Origin: Oscillospiraceae bacterium
Lineage (GTDB): Bacteria > Bacillota > Clostridia > Oscillospirales > CAG-272
Direction of reading: 5' to 3'
Assembly (NCBI GenBank): GCA_015065365.1
Contig: SVQL01000005.1
Coordinates: 1 to 37,273 of the forward strand
Length of the DNA stretch: 37,273 bases
The translations under genes were made by a program, and so were the position numbers. Positions 19,303-29,300 of the stretch are shown piece by piece. The notes below the pieces were generated by a model that was given only the letters and a program-made list of their open reading frames with translations, did not search any database and had not been told where the DNA came from. How positions within the stretch are numbered: the first letter of the stretch is position 1; each line of letters starts with the position of its first letter.

Positions 19303-19938
19303 ATGGACAATCAGAACACTCAAATAGACAGTCTTAAAAATATTGAAGGAGCAATCGAGGCAATACTTTATGCCGCAGGCTATCCCGTAAAATATACTCG
19401 AATTGCAGAGGTACTCGGTCTTGACGTACATAACACGAAAACCCTCATAGAGCACATGGCAAAGGACTACAATTCCGACAAATCAAAAAGAGGAATAAAC
19501 CTGCTTGTTTTTGACGAGACCTGCCAGCTTTGTACCAAGGAGCAGTACGCCCCCTACATACGTGAGGCGCTCGGCATACGCCGCGGTGGAAATCTCTCCG
19601 CATCCTCTATGGAGGTGCTTGCCGTAGTTGCGTATAATCAGCCCATCACACGCTCGTTCGTTGATCAGGTGCGTGGCGTTGACAGCTCATACGCGGTTAA
19701 TTCTCTTATCGATAAAGGACTTATTGAGGCGTGCGGAAGACTTGATGCCCCCGGCAGACCTATGCTGTACGTAACGACGGAAAAATTCTTGCGTGTATTT
19801 GGTCTTCGCTCACTCTCAGAGCTTCCCGCGACCGAAACGGTGCTCCCGCCCAAGGAGGAGGTTCCGATTATCGAGGACACCGAGGGTGTTGACGAGGAAG
19901 CAGGAATAACCGACGAATCAAATGCTGACGAAGCATAA
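19303..19938 (+). CDS. scpB: Segregation and condensation protein B
   Basis: IEAILYAAGYPVKYTRIAEVL; LSASSMEVLAVVAYNQPITRSFVDQVRGVDSSYAVNSLIDKGLIEACGRLDAPGRPMLYVTTEKFLRVFGL. Confidence 0.95.
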   Translation: MDNQNTQIDSLKNIEGAIEAILYAAGYPVKYTRIAEVLGLDVHNTKTLIEHMAKDYNSDKSKRGINLLVFDETCQLCTKEQYAPYIREALGIRRGGNLSASSMEVLAVVAYNQPITRSFVDQVRGVDSSYAVNSLIDKGLIEACGRLDAPGRPMLYVTTEKFLRVFGLRSLSELPATETVLPPKEEVPIIEDTEGVDEEAGITDESNADEA

Positions 19939-19971
19939 AAAAGCGACTTAAAAATCTAATGGAGGAAGACT

Positions 19972-20643
19972 ATGCCGGCATTGATAGTAATAGGCTGTAT
20001 TATTCTGTTTTTGGCGCTGGTGCTTTCTCTGCGCATAAAACTGACGGTAATATATAAGGACAGCCTGGTGGCTTATTGGAAATTTATGTTTTTCAAAAGA
20101 ATGATTTATCCCGAGAACGAAAAGCAACGCGGTCCTCATTCAATGAGCAAATGGCGAGCAAGGCGAATAAAAAAGAAGCATCAGGAGGATCAAGAAGAAA
20201 AACGGCGCCGCAATCTTCAAAGAGAGCTTAGAAAGAAAAAGGAAAGACAAGGAAAAAGGGAAAAGGAAACCTTCTCGGACGTGCTTGAGGTGCTTGGCTA
20301 TCTGAAAGAGCTTCTATCTGTCTTTCTCAAGCAGCTGTTTAAGCATTGGAGGGTTGACGTCGCTCGCTTTAAAATAAACGTCGCAACGGGGGAAGCGGCT
20401 ACTACGGCCATCGCATACGGTGCCGTCTGTGAGGCAGTTTCCGTCCTTTTAACAATTTTAGAGCCGCTCCGAGGCTTCTCCTCACCTAAAGCCAAGGATA
20501 TAGCAATTTCTGCCGACTACCTCTCTGAGAATACCACGGCAGATATAAAAATAGTACTGTCCGTGCGTCTCTGGCAAGCAATTCACATTGTGCTTGCAAC
20601 TCTCATGACTTATGTAAAGCAGCTCGTAGCGATAAAGTCGTAA
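19972..20643 (+). CDS. DUF2953-like membrane-anchored protein
   Basis: N-terminal TM segment, basic linker, C-terminal domain RFKINVATGEAATTAIAYGAVCEAVSVLL; position between scpB and ytfJ is typical of DUF2953 genes. Confidence 0.75.
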   Translation: MPALIVIGCIILFLALVLSLRIKLTVIYKDSLVAYWKFMFFKRMIYPENEKQRGPHSMSKWRARRIKKKHQEDQEEKRRRNLQRELRKKKERQGKREKETFSDVLEVLGYLKELLSVFLKQLFKHWRVDVARFKINVATGEAATTAIAYGAVCEAVSVLLTILEPLRGFSSPKAKDIAISADYLSENTTADIKIVLSVRLWQAIHIVLATLMTYVKQLVAIKS

Positions 20644-20685
20644 GAGCTCGTATATAAAGACATACAATGAAAGGAAATAAAAATT

Positions 20686-21105
20686 ATGGCAGCAAACGAC
20701 AACAGAATCCCAGAAATTATTCGCTCATCCATGGAAAACATCCGTTCTATGTTTGATGCAAACAAAATCGTGGGTGACCCCATAACTACACCTCAAGGGA
20801 CCACGATTATCCCCATATCAAAAATTTCAATGGGTATTGCCGCAACCGGCTTTGATTACAACCCGAAGAAGGACGCGCAGCCCCGCCCGCAAAATTTTGG
20901 AGGTGGTGGCGGAACAGGTATCACCGTAAATCCTGTCGGCTTCTTGGTCGTTGACAGCAGAGGCGACGTCGAGTTTTTGAGCGTTGCAAACAAGGGTAAG
21001 CCCGATCCCATTGATCAGGTAGCAGATCTCGTTGAAAGAGCACCCGACATTATAGCAAGAATAAAAGAAATTTTTGACAAGGACAAGATTTATCCTCAAA
21101 TCTAA
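20686..21105 (+). CDS. ytfJ: GerW family sporulation protein (YtfJ)
   Basis: IRSSMENIRSMFDANKIVGDPITTPQGTTIIPISKISMGIAATG..., Gly-rich GGGGGTGITVNPVGFLVV. Confidence 0.93.
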   Translation: MAANDNRIPEIIRSSMENIRSMFDANKIVGDPITTPQGTTIIPISKISMGIAATGFDYNPKKDAQPRPQNFGGGGGTGITVNPVGFLVVDSRGDVEFLSVANKGKPDPIDQVADLVERAPDIIARIKEIFDKDKIYPQI

Positions 21106-21176
21106 TCATACTTGAATTATGGTATTTTTCCCTTCATATATTTTTAGAAAACAATATATACGGGAGAAATATAAAG

Positions 21177-22295
21177 ATGAAAAGAATCATAACTTTTTGT
21201 TTGATTTTGGCGATAATTACAGGATTATTTACCGTTTTCCCAAATGCTGATACGTCGCTTACAGTATCAGCAAAAAGCGCCGTGCTTATCGATGCGTATA
21301 GCGGCAGCGTGCTTTACGAAAAGAATGCTCACGAGCCCATGGGAATGGCAAGTACGACCAAAATTATGACAGCGCTTACCGTTCTGCGGCTGTGCTCTGC
21401 TGACTCCGTAGTTACAGTTTCTAAGGAAGCCGTCGGTACGGAAGGCTCGTCAATTTATCTTTGCGAGGGCGAGCAGCTTACAGTTGAACAGCTTTTATAC
21501 GCTCTCCTACTCTCGTCTGCAAACGATGCAGCGGTAGCCCTCGCGATACATTGCGCGGGAAGCGTTGAAAAATTTGCAGAAGCTATGAACAAATACGCCG
21601 CTGAACTTGGTATTGAGGACACAAATTTTACCAATCCACACGGTCTTTACGACGAAAATCACTACACCACAGCACTCTCTCTTGCTCTAATAGCGCGCGA
21701 AGCGATAAAAAGTGAGCTTTTGCGTAAAATATTTTCAACGTATAAAACCACCATTCCATTCAACGGTACACCCGACCGTCGCCTTCTTGTAAATCACAAC
21801 AAGCTTTTGCGCACATACTACGGAGCTATCGGCGTAAAAACAGGATTTACAAAAAAGACGGGTAGAACACTTGTAAGCGCTGCTGAACGTGATGACCTGA
21901 CGTTAATTGCAGTAACGCTTAACGCTCCCGACGATTGGCGCGACCACACCTCAATGCTTGATTACGGCTTTGAGCATTATGAAAGACGAGTTTTTTACGG
22001 CATTGGAGAATATGAATACGCCCTTCCCGCAGCGGGCTCTGATACAGATTTTGCAATTCTTACGAATACCGAGCCGCTTGCCCTTACCGTCAAAAAAGGC
22101 ACGAGCGATGCTTTTGTTCGAGTGTATTCAAGCTACCGATTCGTTTACGCTCCTACCGATGCAGATACCGAAATCGGCAAGGTTGAGCTTTGCGCAGACG
22201 GGAGAATTGCGTCTTCCTCACTCATAACAAGCAAAAAGGTCAGCACCGTAAAAAAAGAAAAATCCTTCTGGGATAAATTGTTTAAAAAGGACTGA
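21177..22295 (+). CDS. dacF: D-alanyl-D-alanine carboxypeptidase (DacF-like)
   Basis: Signal peptide; ASTTKIMTALTVL (SxxK), SSANDAAVALA (SxN), VKTGFTKKTGRTLVSAA (KTG). Confidence 0.92.
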   Translation: MKRIITFCLILAIITGLFTVFPNADTSLTVSAKSAVLIDAYSGSVLYEKNAHEPMGMASTTKIMTALTVLRLCSADSVVTVSKEAVGTEGSSIYLCEGEQLTVEQLLYALLLSSANDAAVALAIHCAGSVEKFAEAMNKYAAELGIEDTNFTNPHGLYDENHYTTALSLALIAREAIKSELLRKIFSTYKTTIPFNGTPDRRLLVNHNKLLRTYYGAIGVKTGFTKKTGRTLVSAAERDDLTLIAVTLNAPDDWRDHTSMLDYGFEHYERRVFYGIGEYEYALPAAGSDTDFAILTNTEPLALTVKKGTSDAFVRVYSSYRFVYAPTDADTEIGKVELCADGRIASSSLITSKKVSTVKKEKSFWDKLFKKD

Positions 22296-22299
22296 AAAT

Positions 22300-23034
22300 A
22301 TGGCACCAATCCGCTTGCAAAAATATTTCACCGATTGTGGGGTAATGTCAAGACGCGCCGCGGAGGAGCAAATACTACTCGGCAAGGTAAAAGTAAATGG
22401 AATTATTGCATCCGTTGGAGATACGGTTGAGCCCGGAATAGACAAGGTTGAGTTTAACGGAAAAATAATTATTCCCATGACTGAAGAAAACGTCTGCATA
22501 ATGCTCAACAAGCCGCGAGGTTACGTAACAACGATGGCAGATGAAAGAGGCAGAAAGAACGTCAGTGAGCTTGTGAAAGACGTTAAAACAAGAGTTTATC
22601 CGATAGGACGTCTTGACATGGACTCAGATGGTCTTCTGTTGCTTACAAACAACGGCGCTCTTGCAAATAAGCTTACTCACCCGCGTCACGAAATACCAAA
22701 AATATATCGCATAAACGTCAAGGGTATTCCAACAGCCGAGCAGTTAAAGCATCTTGGCTCCGAAATGAAAATTGACGGATACAAAATTTTGCCCGTCAAG
22801 GTTGAAGTCGTATCGCGTGCTCGAACTGCGGACGAAGCAAGTGTACTTCAAATGACACTTTACGAAGGAAGAAACCGCCAGATACGCAAAATGTGCGATG
22901 CCGTTGGCCTTAAAATACGACGACTTACTCGTATATCAATAGGCAAAGTTTCGCTTGGCTCTCTTTCGTCAGGTAAATGGCGCAGACTCACAAAAAAAGA
23001 AATTGATTATCTTATGAATGATAAGGAAAACTGA
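22300..23034 (+). CDS. rluB: Pseudouridine synthase (RluB/RsuA family)
   Basis: S4 domain RLQKYFTDCGVMSRRAAEEQILLGKVKVNG; NKPRGYVTT; YPIGRLDMDSDGLLLLTNNG; EGRNRQIRKMC. Confidence 0.93.
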   Translation: MAPIRLQKYFTDCGVMSRRAAEEQILLGKVKVNGIIASVGDTVEPGIDKVEFNGKIIIPMTEENVCIMLNKPRGYVTTMADERGRKNVSELVKDVKTRVYPIGRLDMDSDGLLLLTNNGALANKLTHPRHEIPKIYRINVKGIPTAEQLKHLGSEMKIDGYKILPVKVEVVSRARTADEASVLQMTLYEGRNRQIRKMCDAVGLKIRRLTRISIGKVSLGSLSSGKWRRLTKKEIDYLMNDKEN

Positions 23035-23036
23035 TT

Positions 23037-23417
23037 ATGATAAAGGTATTACCAATTCAATCCAAGCTCCGTCAGGAAGAAATATGCATCAAATGCGGAG
23101 TTGAATACGATGCAGATCTGCTTGCGTATGCCGTTTCCGTTGACGACCGTCTTTCAGGTATCTGCCAATTTAAGCTTACAGATAAAGGCGGGGTGATTTA
23201 CGATATAGCGGCAACCACAGATCACTACGACGCAGATGCTCTGTTCGTTATGGGGCGCGGAGCACTTAATTTTATCGATCTGTGCGGTGTTCACTACGCA
23301 ACATACGTCGGAAACAGCGCCGAAGATTCTCTTTTGAAGAAAATAGGATTCAAGAAAAACAACGACGGTGTTTATGAAATCGATCTTAACGGATTTTTCA
23401 CGGATCACTGCCACTGA
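23037..23417 (+). CDS. Small GNAT-like protein, function unknown
   Basis: Good coding context 2 nt after rluB; pattern ...SGICQFKL...IYDIAA...DALFVMGRGALNFIDLCGVHYATY...LLKKIGFKKN resembles a short GNAT fold. Confidence 0.7.
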   Translation: MIKVLPIQSKLRQEEICIKCGVEYDADLLAYAVSVDDRLSGICQFKLTDKGGVIYDIAATTDHYDADALFVMGRGALNFIDLCGVHYATYVGNSAEDSLLKKIGFKKNNDGVYEIDLNGFFTDHCH

Positions 23418-23436
23418 TACAATACCAAAATAAAAG

Positions 23437-23465
23437 TTGACAAATCATATTTTTTGTGATATAAT
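23437..23465 (+). promoter_or_regulatory. Sigma-A-type promoter of the Wzz/BY-kinase/phosphatase operon
   Basis: TTGACA - 17 nt - TATAAT; leader has hairpins CGGTTttgtAACCG and CCAACggaatGTTGG before the SD. Confidence 0.8.
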
Positions 23466-23532
23466 ATAACTCGCGGTTTTGTAACCGTTATAATAAGCTT
23501 AACCAACGGAATGTTGGCTGAAAGGATTTATC

Positions 23533-24366
23533 ATGACAAAGGAAATTAATATTTCGCTTCTTTTCAAGGTTTTTAAATCGGCATGGTGGAAAATTCTCAT
23601 TATAACCGTTGCCGTTGCTGTCGCAGTTGCTGCCTTCACGGCGTTCGCGATTGATCCCAAATATGCGGCAACAACTAAATTTTACGTCATAAACACAAGC
23701 ACGACCTCGGAATATACGACTACCGCGCTTCTTTCCGCGGCAGAATATCTCGCTAACGACTACATAGAAATTATCAACGGCGACGATATGATGGAAATGG
23801 TCAAGGGCAAGCTTGAAAGCAATCAAGAGCTTAAGGATAAGGGCTACACAACCTTTAACAAGTCCGAGATTCGCGGTATGATTACGTCTGCTACGTCAAG
23901 CGAATCCTCTACGTTCACGATAACCGCAACGCATACCGACTATGCGGTTGCTTATTACGTATGCAAAGCGCTCGAGTCAACCGAAGCTCTCGAAATAATA
24001 AAGAATGCGGCACGTCCGAGCTACAGCTCTAATATTTATCAATGGAGAGATCTTAACGGTGACGGTAAAAAGGATGCAGACGAATTTTCTACTATTTCCG
24101 AGACTGACCTCGAATGCGTAAAGGTTCTTCGTTCTCCATCTCAGGATGTCCCTGCCCCCGTTTCTCCCGATGTAGTAAATTACACCTTCATTGCGGCAGT
24201 AGCATCCGCTGTGATAGCATACGCAATATTCCTTGTAAAAAAGCTTGCCGATACCGTTATACGCGGCGAGGAGTCTGCCAAGGATCTCGTTGATGAAACG
24301 GTTATCGGAGATATTCCCACTTGGACAAAATCAGCAACGACTGCAAAAGAGGAAGATAAAAAATGA
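23533..24366 (+). CDS. Wzz/CapA-type chain-length determinant (BY-kinase adaptor) with an EF-hand-like loop
   Basis: Two TM segments flanking an extracytoplasmic domain; MTKEINISLLFKVFKSAWWKILIITV start; 4-nt overlap with the kinase gene; DLNGDGKKDADE motif. Confidence 0.88.
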   Translation: MTKEINISLLFKVFKSAWWKILIITVAVAVAVAAFTAFAIDPKYAATTKFYVINTSTTSEYTTTALLSAAEYLANDYIEIINGDDMMEMVKGKLESNQELKDKGYTTFNKSEIRGMITSATSSESSTFTITATHTDYAVAYYVCKALESTEALEIIKNAARPSYSSNIYQWRDLNGDGKKDADEFSTISETDLECVKVLRSPSQDVPAPVSPDVVNYTFIAAVASAVIAYAIFLVKKLADTVIRGEESAKDLVDETVIGDIPTWTKSATTAKEEDKK

Positions 24367-25103
24367 AGAAAATAAATACGGCAAGAAAAAAGGCGCGGCT
24401 CGTAAGTGAGTCCACTCCCTTTGCAATAAGAGAGTCCTTTAATCAGCTTCGCATCAATATAATGTACTCTCCTCACGACAGCGAAGGCGCTCCTGTTTAC
24501 GCAATTACCTCTGCCGAGCAAGGAGTTGGAAAGAGCACGGTTTCAGCAAACGTTGCGCTGTCATTCTCTCAGGCTGGTCAAAAGGTGTTGCTCATAGATG
24601 CAGATATGCGTTGCCCTACGCAATATAAATTTTTCGGCTACGAAAAAAAGCAGAGCGGATTCAGCGAGCTTCTTTCGGGAATAGCAAAGGAGTCAAGCGC
24701 CGCTGTTTCCGTTTACTCGGATAATTTACATATAATAACCAGCGGTTGCATACCTCCTAACCCTTCTGCTCTCCTTATGAGCGGTAAGCTCTCGACTCTC
24801 GTTGAGCAATGGAAAAATGAATACGACATAATCTTTATCGACCTCCCGCCCGTAGGAATCGTTTCCGATCCTATCGTAATTGCAGGTCTGGTTGACGGAT
24901 ATATCTTAGTTGCAAGAGCAAACGTCAGCAACTCAAAGCACGTTAACACAGCTATACGCTCCCTTAAGAACGTCGGCGCAAAGATAACGGGACTTGTTAT
25001 CAACGGAACAAGCTACAAGGGCAGTGAGAACAAAAAGTACGCACGCGGAAAATACAGCTATAAATACGGATACACTTACGAATACGGTAATAAAGACGAC
25101 TAA
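24363..25103 (+). CDS. CpsD/CapB family tyrosine-protein kinase
   Basis: ESFNQLRINIMYS; Walker A SAEQGVGKSTVSANVA; Walker A' VLLIDADMRCPTQYKFFG; IIFIDLPPVGIVSDP; Tyr-rich C-terminus. Confidence 0.95.
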   Translation: MKKINTARKKARLVSESTPFAIRESFNQLRINIMYSPHDSEGAPVYAITSAEQGVGKSTVSANVALSFSQAGQKVLLIDADMRCPTQYKFFGYEKKQSGFSELLSGIAKESSAAVSVYSDNLHIITSGCIPPNPSALLMSGKLSTLVEQWKNEYDIIFIDLPPVGIVSDPIVIAGLVDGYILVARANVSNSKHVNTAIRSLKNVGAKITGLVINGTSYKGSENKKYARGKYSYKYGYTYEYGNKDD

Positions 25104-25138
25104 TCCCCCGCAAACAAAATACGGAAAGGACAAGCCGC

Positions 25139-25843
25139 ATGAATTACGCACCGACTGTTATCGATTTTCATGCTCATATTCTTCCTAATATTGACCACGG
25201 TTGTCGGTCTCTTGAGGAATGTAAAAAACAGCTTGAGCTTATTCGCTCCAACAAGACGGATACAGTAGTTGCTACTCCTCATTTTTACCCACACGTTCAC
25301 AGAATTGACGATTTTAAAAAATCACTTAAAGAATCAATCAACAGCATCAAGCTTGCAAATTTTGAGAACTCTCCTCAAATTTTTGTTGGTGCCGAGGTGC
25401 TTTTGTGCGAAAATCTATCAAAAATGGACGGGCTTTCGGAGCTTTGTATCAACGGAACGAAAACAATTCTGTTAGAGCTGCCGATGAGTTCCTTAAGGGA
25501 AGGACATTTTGACACGGTGGATGACATGCTCTCGAAAGATTTTAAAATCGTTCTTGCGCACGTTGACAGATACTTAAGAATTTGTCCGCATGACCTTGAC
25601 ACGTTACGGGATATGGGCGTGTTGATGCAGGTAAATGCGAGTGCTCTTTCCCCATTCTCCCTCCACGGGCGTCTAAAGCGCTACGTTGAGGAAGGAAGCG
25701 TTTGTGCGCTGGGCAGCGATCTTCACGGAGCAAATCCACTTGATTACAAGAGATTTTCCAAAGCACCGTCAGTACTGAAAAATCATTATTTAGATATAAT
25801 GAATAAGTCACAAAAAATTTTAGAAAATGCGATCTCAATATAA
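25139..25843 (+). CDS. CpsB/CapC family PHP-type tyrosine-protein phosphatase
   Basis: IDFHAHILPNIDHGCRSLEE, VATPHFYPH, VLAHVDRYL, LGSDLHG. Confidence 0.94.
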   Translation: MNYAPTVIDFHAHILPNIDHGCRSLEECKKQLELIRSNKTDTVVATPHFYPHVHRIDDFKKSLKESINSIKLANFENSPQIFVGAEVLLCENLSKMDGLSELCINGTKTILLELPMSSLREGHFDTVDDMLSKDFKIVLAHVDRYLRICPHDLDTLRDMGVLMQVNASALSPFSLHGRLKRYVEEGSVCALGSDLHGANPLDYKRFSKAPSVLKNHYLDIMNKSQKILENAISI

Positions 25844-25883
25844 AAAACGCTTTTGCTATCATTTGATAGCAAAAGCGTTTTTT
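25842..25883. terminator. Bidirectional intrinsic terminator (cpsB-like/typA)
   Basis: AAAAAACGCTTTTGCTATCatttGATAGCAAAAGCGTTTTTTT. Confidence 0.9.
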
Positions 25884-25893
25884 TAATATTCAA

Positions 25894-27729
25894 TTATTTA
25901 CCTGCCTCGCGGCGTGCTTTCATCATAGCCTTCATACGAAGCTCGGTATTGAGTATCTTCTTGCGAAGCCTTATGGACTTAGGCGTTACCTCAATAAGCT
26001 CATCGTCGGTAATGAATTCAATAGCCTCTTCAAGCGAAAAGATAATTGGCGGAGTAAGCAACAGCTTCTCGTCAGCACCCGCAGAGCGAATCGCGGTAAG
26101 CTGCTTCTTCTTACAGGGATTGACCGCTATATCGTCGTTCTTGGGATTTTCTCCAACTATCATTCCCTCGTAAACGGGAGTCTGAGGTCCTACGAAAAGG
26201 TTACCTCTTTCCTGCGTATTAAAGAGTCCGTATCTTGTGGTTTCACCTGTTTCGGAAGCGACTAGCGAGCCGGTAAATCTCATAACGACCTCTCCGCGAT
26301 AGGGCTGATAGCCGTCAAAAATAGTATTCATAATTCCCTCTCCGTGAGTTGCCGTAAGAAACTCTGAGCGGTACCCAAAAAGGCATCTCGAAGGAATAAC
26401 GTATTCTATTCTCATACGGTTGCCCAAGGGATTCATCTCCAAAAGATCACCCTTGCGCTGACCGAGCTTTTCAACAACAGCCCCAACGTAGTCCTGTGGA
26501 ACATCAAGTGTTACACGTTCCATAGGCTCGCATTTAACTCCGTCAATTTCCTTGAAAAGAACGCGTGGGTTAGAGCAAATCATCTCATATCCCTCACGTC
26601 TCATGGTTTCTATAAGAATAGAAAGGTGCATTTCGCCGCGTCCTGCCACCTTGAATTCCTCAGTGGTATCTCCGTCCTCAACACGCAAGGATACGTCCTT
26701 AAGAAGCTCCTTATAGAGTCTGTCGCGAAGCTGACGAGAGGTAACGAATTTTCCCTCTTTACCTGCGAATGGGCTATCATTTACGGAGAACGTCATTTCA
26801 AGCGTAGGCTCGCTTACCTTTACAAACTCCAAGGGCTCGGGAGCGTTAAGACTCGTTATAGTGTCACCGATTGTAATATTTTCCGCACCTGAGAAGCAGA
26901 CTATATCACCCATTTTTGCCTCAGTAACGGGCACACGCACAAGACCGTCTATCTGATAGAGCGATACTATCTTCGTGCGCTTGGGCGCATCTCCCGTATG
27001 ATAGTTGCATATATAGGCATCCTGATTCTGGCGGATACGACCGCGCTCAATACGTCCGATACCTATTCTTCCAACGTACTCGTTGTAGTCGATAGAGGAT
27101 ACGAGAAGCTGAAGCTCTCCGTCCTCGTTACCCTCGGGTGCAGGAATATAATTGAGTATTTTATCAAACAGCGGAACGAGATCTACACCTGGAACGTCGG
27201 CATCCTCTGTTGCAGTACCCGCTCTGCCTGAACAGTAAAGCATCGGGCTGTCAAGCTGCTCGTCAGTCGCGTTGAGGTCAAAGAGAAGCTCAAGTATCTC
27301 ATCCTCAACCACGCCAAGTCTTGCGTCGGGCTTGTCTATCTTGTTTATAACGATAATAACACGGTGGTTAAGCTCAAGCGCACGCTGAAGAACAAAGCGT
27401 GTCTGAGGCATGGGGCCTTCAGCGGCATCAACGAGAAGTATAACTCCGTTTACCATCTTGAGTATACGCTCCACCTCTCCGCCAAAATCCGCGTGTCCGG
27501 GAGTGTCTATAATATTTATCTTAACATCCTTGTAATGTACTGCGGTATTCTTTGCGAGAATGGTGATTCCTCTCTCCTTCTCCAAATCTCCCGAGTCCAT
27601 TACGCGCGTTACAGTTTCCTGATTGTCGCGATAAATTCCGCCCTGCTTGAGCATCTCGTCAACAAGTGTCGTTTTACCGTGGTCAACGTGCGCGATTATC
27701 GCTATATTTCTTAAATCCGTTCTTACCAT
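25894..27729 (-). CDS. typA: Translational GTPase TypA/BipA
   Basis: [68 protein letters not shown]. Confidence 0.97.
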   Translation of the reverse strand: MVRTDLRNIAIIAHVDHGKTTLVDEMLKQGGIYRDNQETVTRVMDSGDLEKERGITILAKNTAVHYKDVKINIIDTPGHADFGGEVERILKMVNGVILLVDAAEGPMPQTRFVLQRALELNHRVIIVINKIDKPDARLGVVEDEILELLFDLNATDEQLDSPMLYCSGRAGTATEDADVPGVDLVPLFDKILNYIPAPEGNEDGELQLLVSSIDYNEYVGRIGIGRIERGRIRQNQDAYICNYHTGDAPKRTKIVSLYQIDGLVRVPVTEAKMGDIVCFSGAENITIGDTITSLNAPEPLEFVKVSEPTLEMTFSVNDSPFAGKEGKFVTSRQLRDRLYKELLKDVSLRVEDGDTTEEFKVAGRGEMHLSILIETMRREGYEMICSNPRVLFKEIDGVKCEPMERVTLDVPQDYVGAVVEKLGQRKGDLLEMNPLGNRMRIEYVIPSRCLFGYRSEFLTATHGEGIMNTIFDGYQPYRGEVVMRFTGSLVASETGETTRYGLFNTQERGNLFVGPQTPVYEGMIVGENPKNDDIAVNPCKKKQLTAIRSAGADEKLLLTPPIIFSLEEAIEFITDDELIEVTPKSIRLRKKILNTELRMKAMMKARREAGK

Positions 27730-27830
27730 ATATATTTCTCCTTGTTTTTTCTTTCCAAACAGATATTATACCACACTTCTTCGGAAAAATAAATACTATT
27801 TGACAATTTTTTTACAGTCGGAGTAAAATT

Positions 27831-28871
27831 TTATATACTGCAAATAAACTTCTCTATGGGTACGTATCCCTGCGACATTGATTTTACCCCAAGATCCGCC
27901 TCAGAGCAAAGCTCAAGCGCGTATTTCAACCGTGCCATCGATTTTCCGGATGCTCCTTGAATATAGAGCTTAGTTCTATATTCGTTTTTAGTGACCGCTG
28001 ACGTTATCTCCATAGAAGAACAGCCCTCGGAAAGTAACGCCTTTACCAAAATAAGATCACATATAGTCTTGGATATTTCCCCCATAAGCATTACGGGATC
28101 TATTCTCCTGAATTTCATAACGGCAAGCGCGTTTACCGCATCCTCACTTCTGCCGTCAAGAATTGCATTGGTCAGTGCGAATGCGTCTGTGCTTATCTGC
28201 GCTATAGACACGGTCATCACATCCTCGCGAGTCACATTGGTTTTTCCCTTTTCGAGAACGTAAAAGCTGAGCTTGTCTGTTTCATTAGCGAGAGTATACA
28301 TAGATTTACCAACGTAATTTATAAGGAAGGAGCATAGCTCGGGCGTTGCCGAGACACCGTTATGCTCAAAATGCTTACCTACCCAAGACACAAGTCTTGT
28401 GCCCGACACCGGCTCAAAGTACACGGGAGTTACGTACTCCGAAAGCTTTTTAAGAATTGGCGACGGTCTTTTGGGAAGATTTCCTTCCTCTATCATAGTA
28501 GCAGGAACAGAGATAATAAGAACGTTATAGTCGTATTCAGGCAACGTAGCAAGCACGTCGCAAAGCTCGTCAACCTCACGGGGTTTAAGCGCGTTTACGT
28601 TCAAGCCGTTTACAGTAACTACCTTTTTGTCACTCATCATAGGAAGCGGCATAAGCGCGTCAAGCAGCGCTCCTGCGCTGTAATCAATAACGTCTATCTT
28701 CATGTCGTTAAAAAGCGCAAAGGCTTCCTCCTCGCATACTGCCTTTCTTACCGTACCTACGGTATACGCCTTCATATAGTCCTCGTCACCAAAAAACAAA
28801 TACCCACCCGAAAGTCCTTTTTTCATTTGCTTGCGGAAGATATCGTCCTTAATTATTTCCACTTTGCTCAC
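27831..28871 (-). CDS. holA: DNA polymerase III subunit delta
   Basis: GGYLFFGDEDYMKAYTVGTVRKA; SVSGTRLVSWV...; domain III IDPVMLMGEISKTICDLILVKALLSEG; length and pattern fit HolA. Confidence 0.88.
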   Translation of the reverse strand: MSKVEIIKDDIFRKQMKKGLSGGYLFFGDEDYMKAYTVGTVRKAVCEEEAFALFNDMKIDVIDYSAGALLDALMPLPMMSDKKVVTVNGLNVNALKPREVDELCDVLATLPEYDYNVLIISVPATMIEEGNLPKRPSPILKKLSEYVTPVYFEPVSGTRLVSWVGKHFEHNGVSATPELCSFLINYVGKSMYTLANETDKLSFYVLEKGKTNVTREDVMTVSIAQISTDAFALTNAILDGRSEDAVNALAVMKFRRIDPVMLMGEISKTICDLILVKALLSEGCSSMEITSAVTKNEYRTKLYIQGASGKSMARLKYALELCSEADLGVKSMSQGYVPIEKFICSI

Positions 28872-28954
28872 CTCGCTTCATTTATAAAGTATAACATAAT
28901 ACTCGCCAAAAGGCAACGATTTTTTGGAAAATCCGAAAAAAATAAAAAAATCTC

Positions 28955-28983
28955 TTGACAAATGAAGTAATTTGTGGTTTAAT
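28955..28983 (+). promoter_or_regulatory. Promoter of rpmH
   Basis: TTGACA - 17 nt - TTTAAT. Confidence 0.75.
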
Positions 28984-29093
28984 ATAAGATGTCATTGTAT
29001 AAAGCGTAATTCGGCTGTAAAGCAACACGCTTCCGGATAAATTCCGGATATCTCGTAATCCGGGATGAAAACAAAAACAAGGAGGTGCACGAA

Positions 29094-29228
29094 ATGCTTA
29101 GAACCTATCAACCTAAAAAGCGTCAGAGAAAGAAAGAGCACGGTTTCAGAAAGAGAATGGCTACTGCCGACGGAAGAAACGTACTCAAGAGAAGACGTGC
29201 TAAAGGCAGAAAAAGACTGACCTACTAA
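29094..29228 (+). CDS. rpmH: 50S ribosomal protein L34 (absent from the ORF track because of its length)
   Basis: [53 protein letters not shown]. Confidence 0.98.
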   Translation: MLRTYQPKKRQRKKEHGFRKRMATADGRNVLKRRRAKGRKRLTY

Positions 29229-29249
29229 TTTGGAAAGCTCCAAAAACAT

Positions 29250-29284
29250 AAAAACCACCGATGACATTGCGCATCGGGGTTTTT
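29250..29284 (+). terminator. Intrinsic terminator between rpmH and rnpA
   Basis: AAAAACC(a)CCGATG acattgcg CATCGGGGTTTTT: 13-bp stem with one bulged A and a T tract. Confidence 0.75.
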
Positions 29285-29300
29285 GATATGTGGGTGTTTT

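Noticed and set aside
28872-29093. Possible oriC between holA and rpmH
   Set aside because: AT-rich and divergent, but I found no DnaA-box cluster, and dnaA/dnaN are absent.
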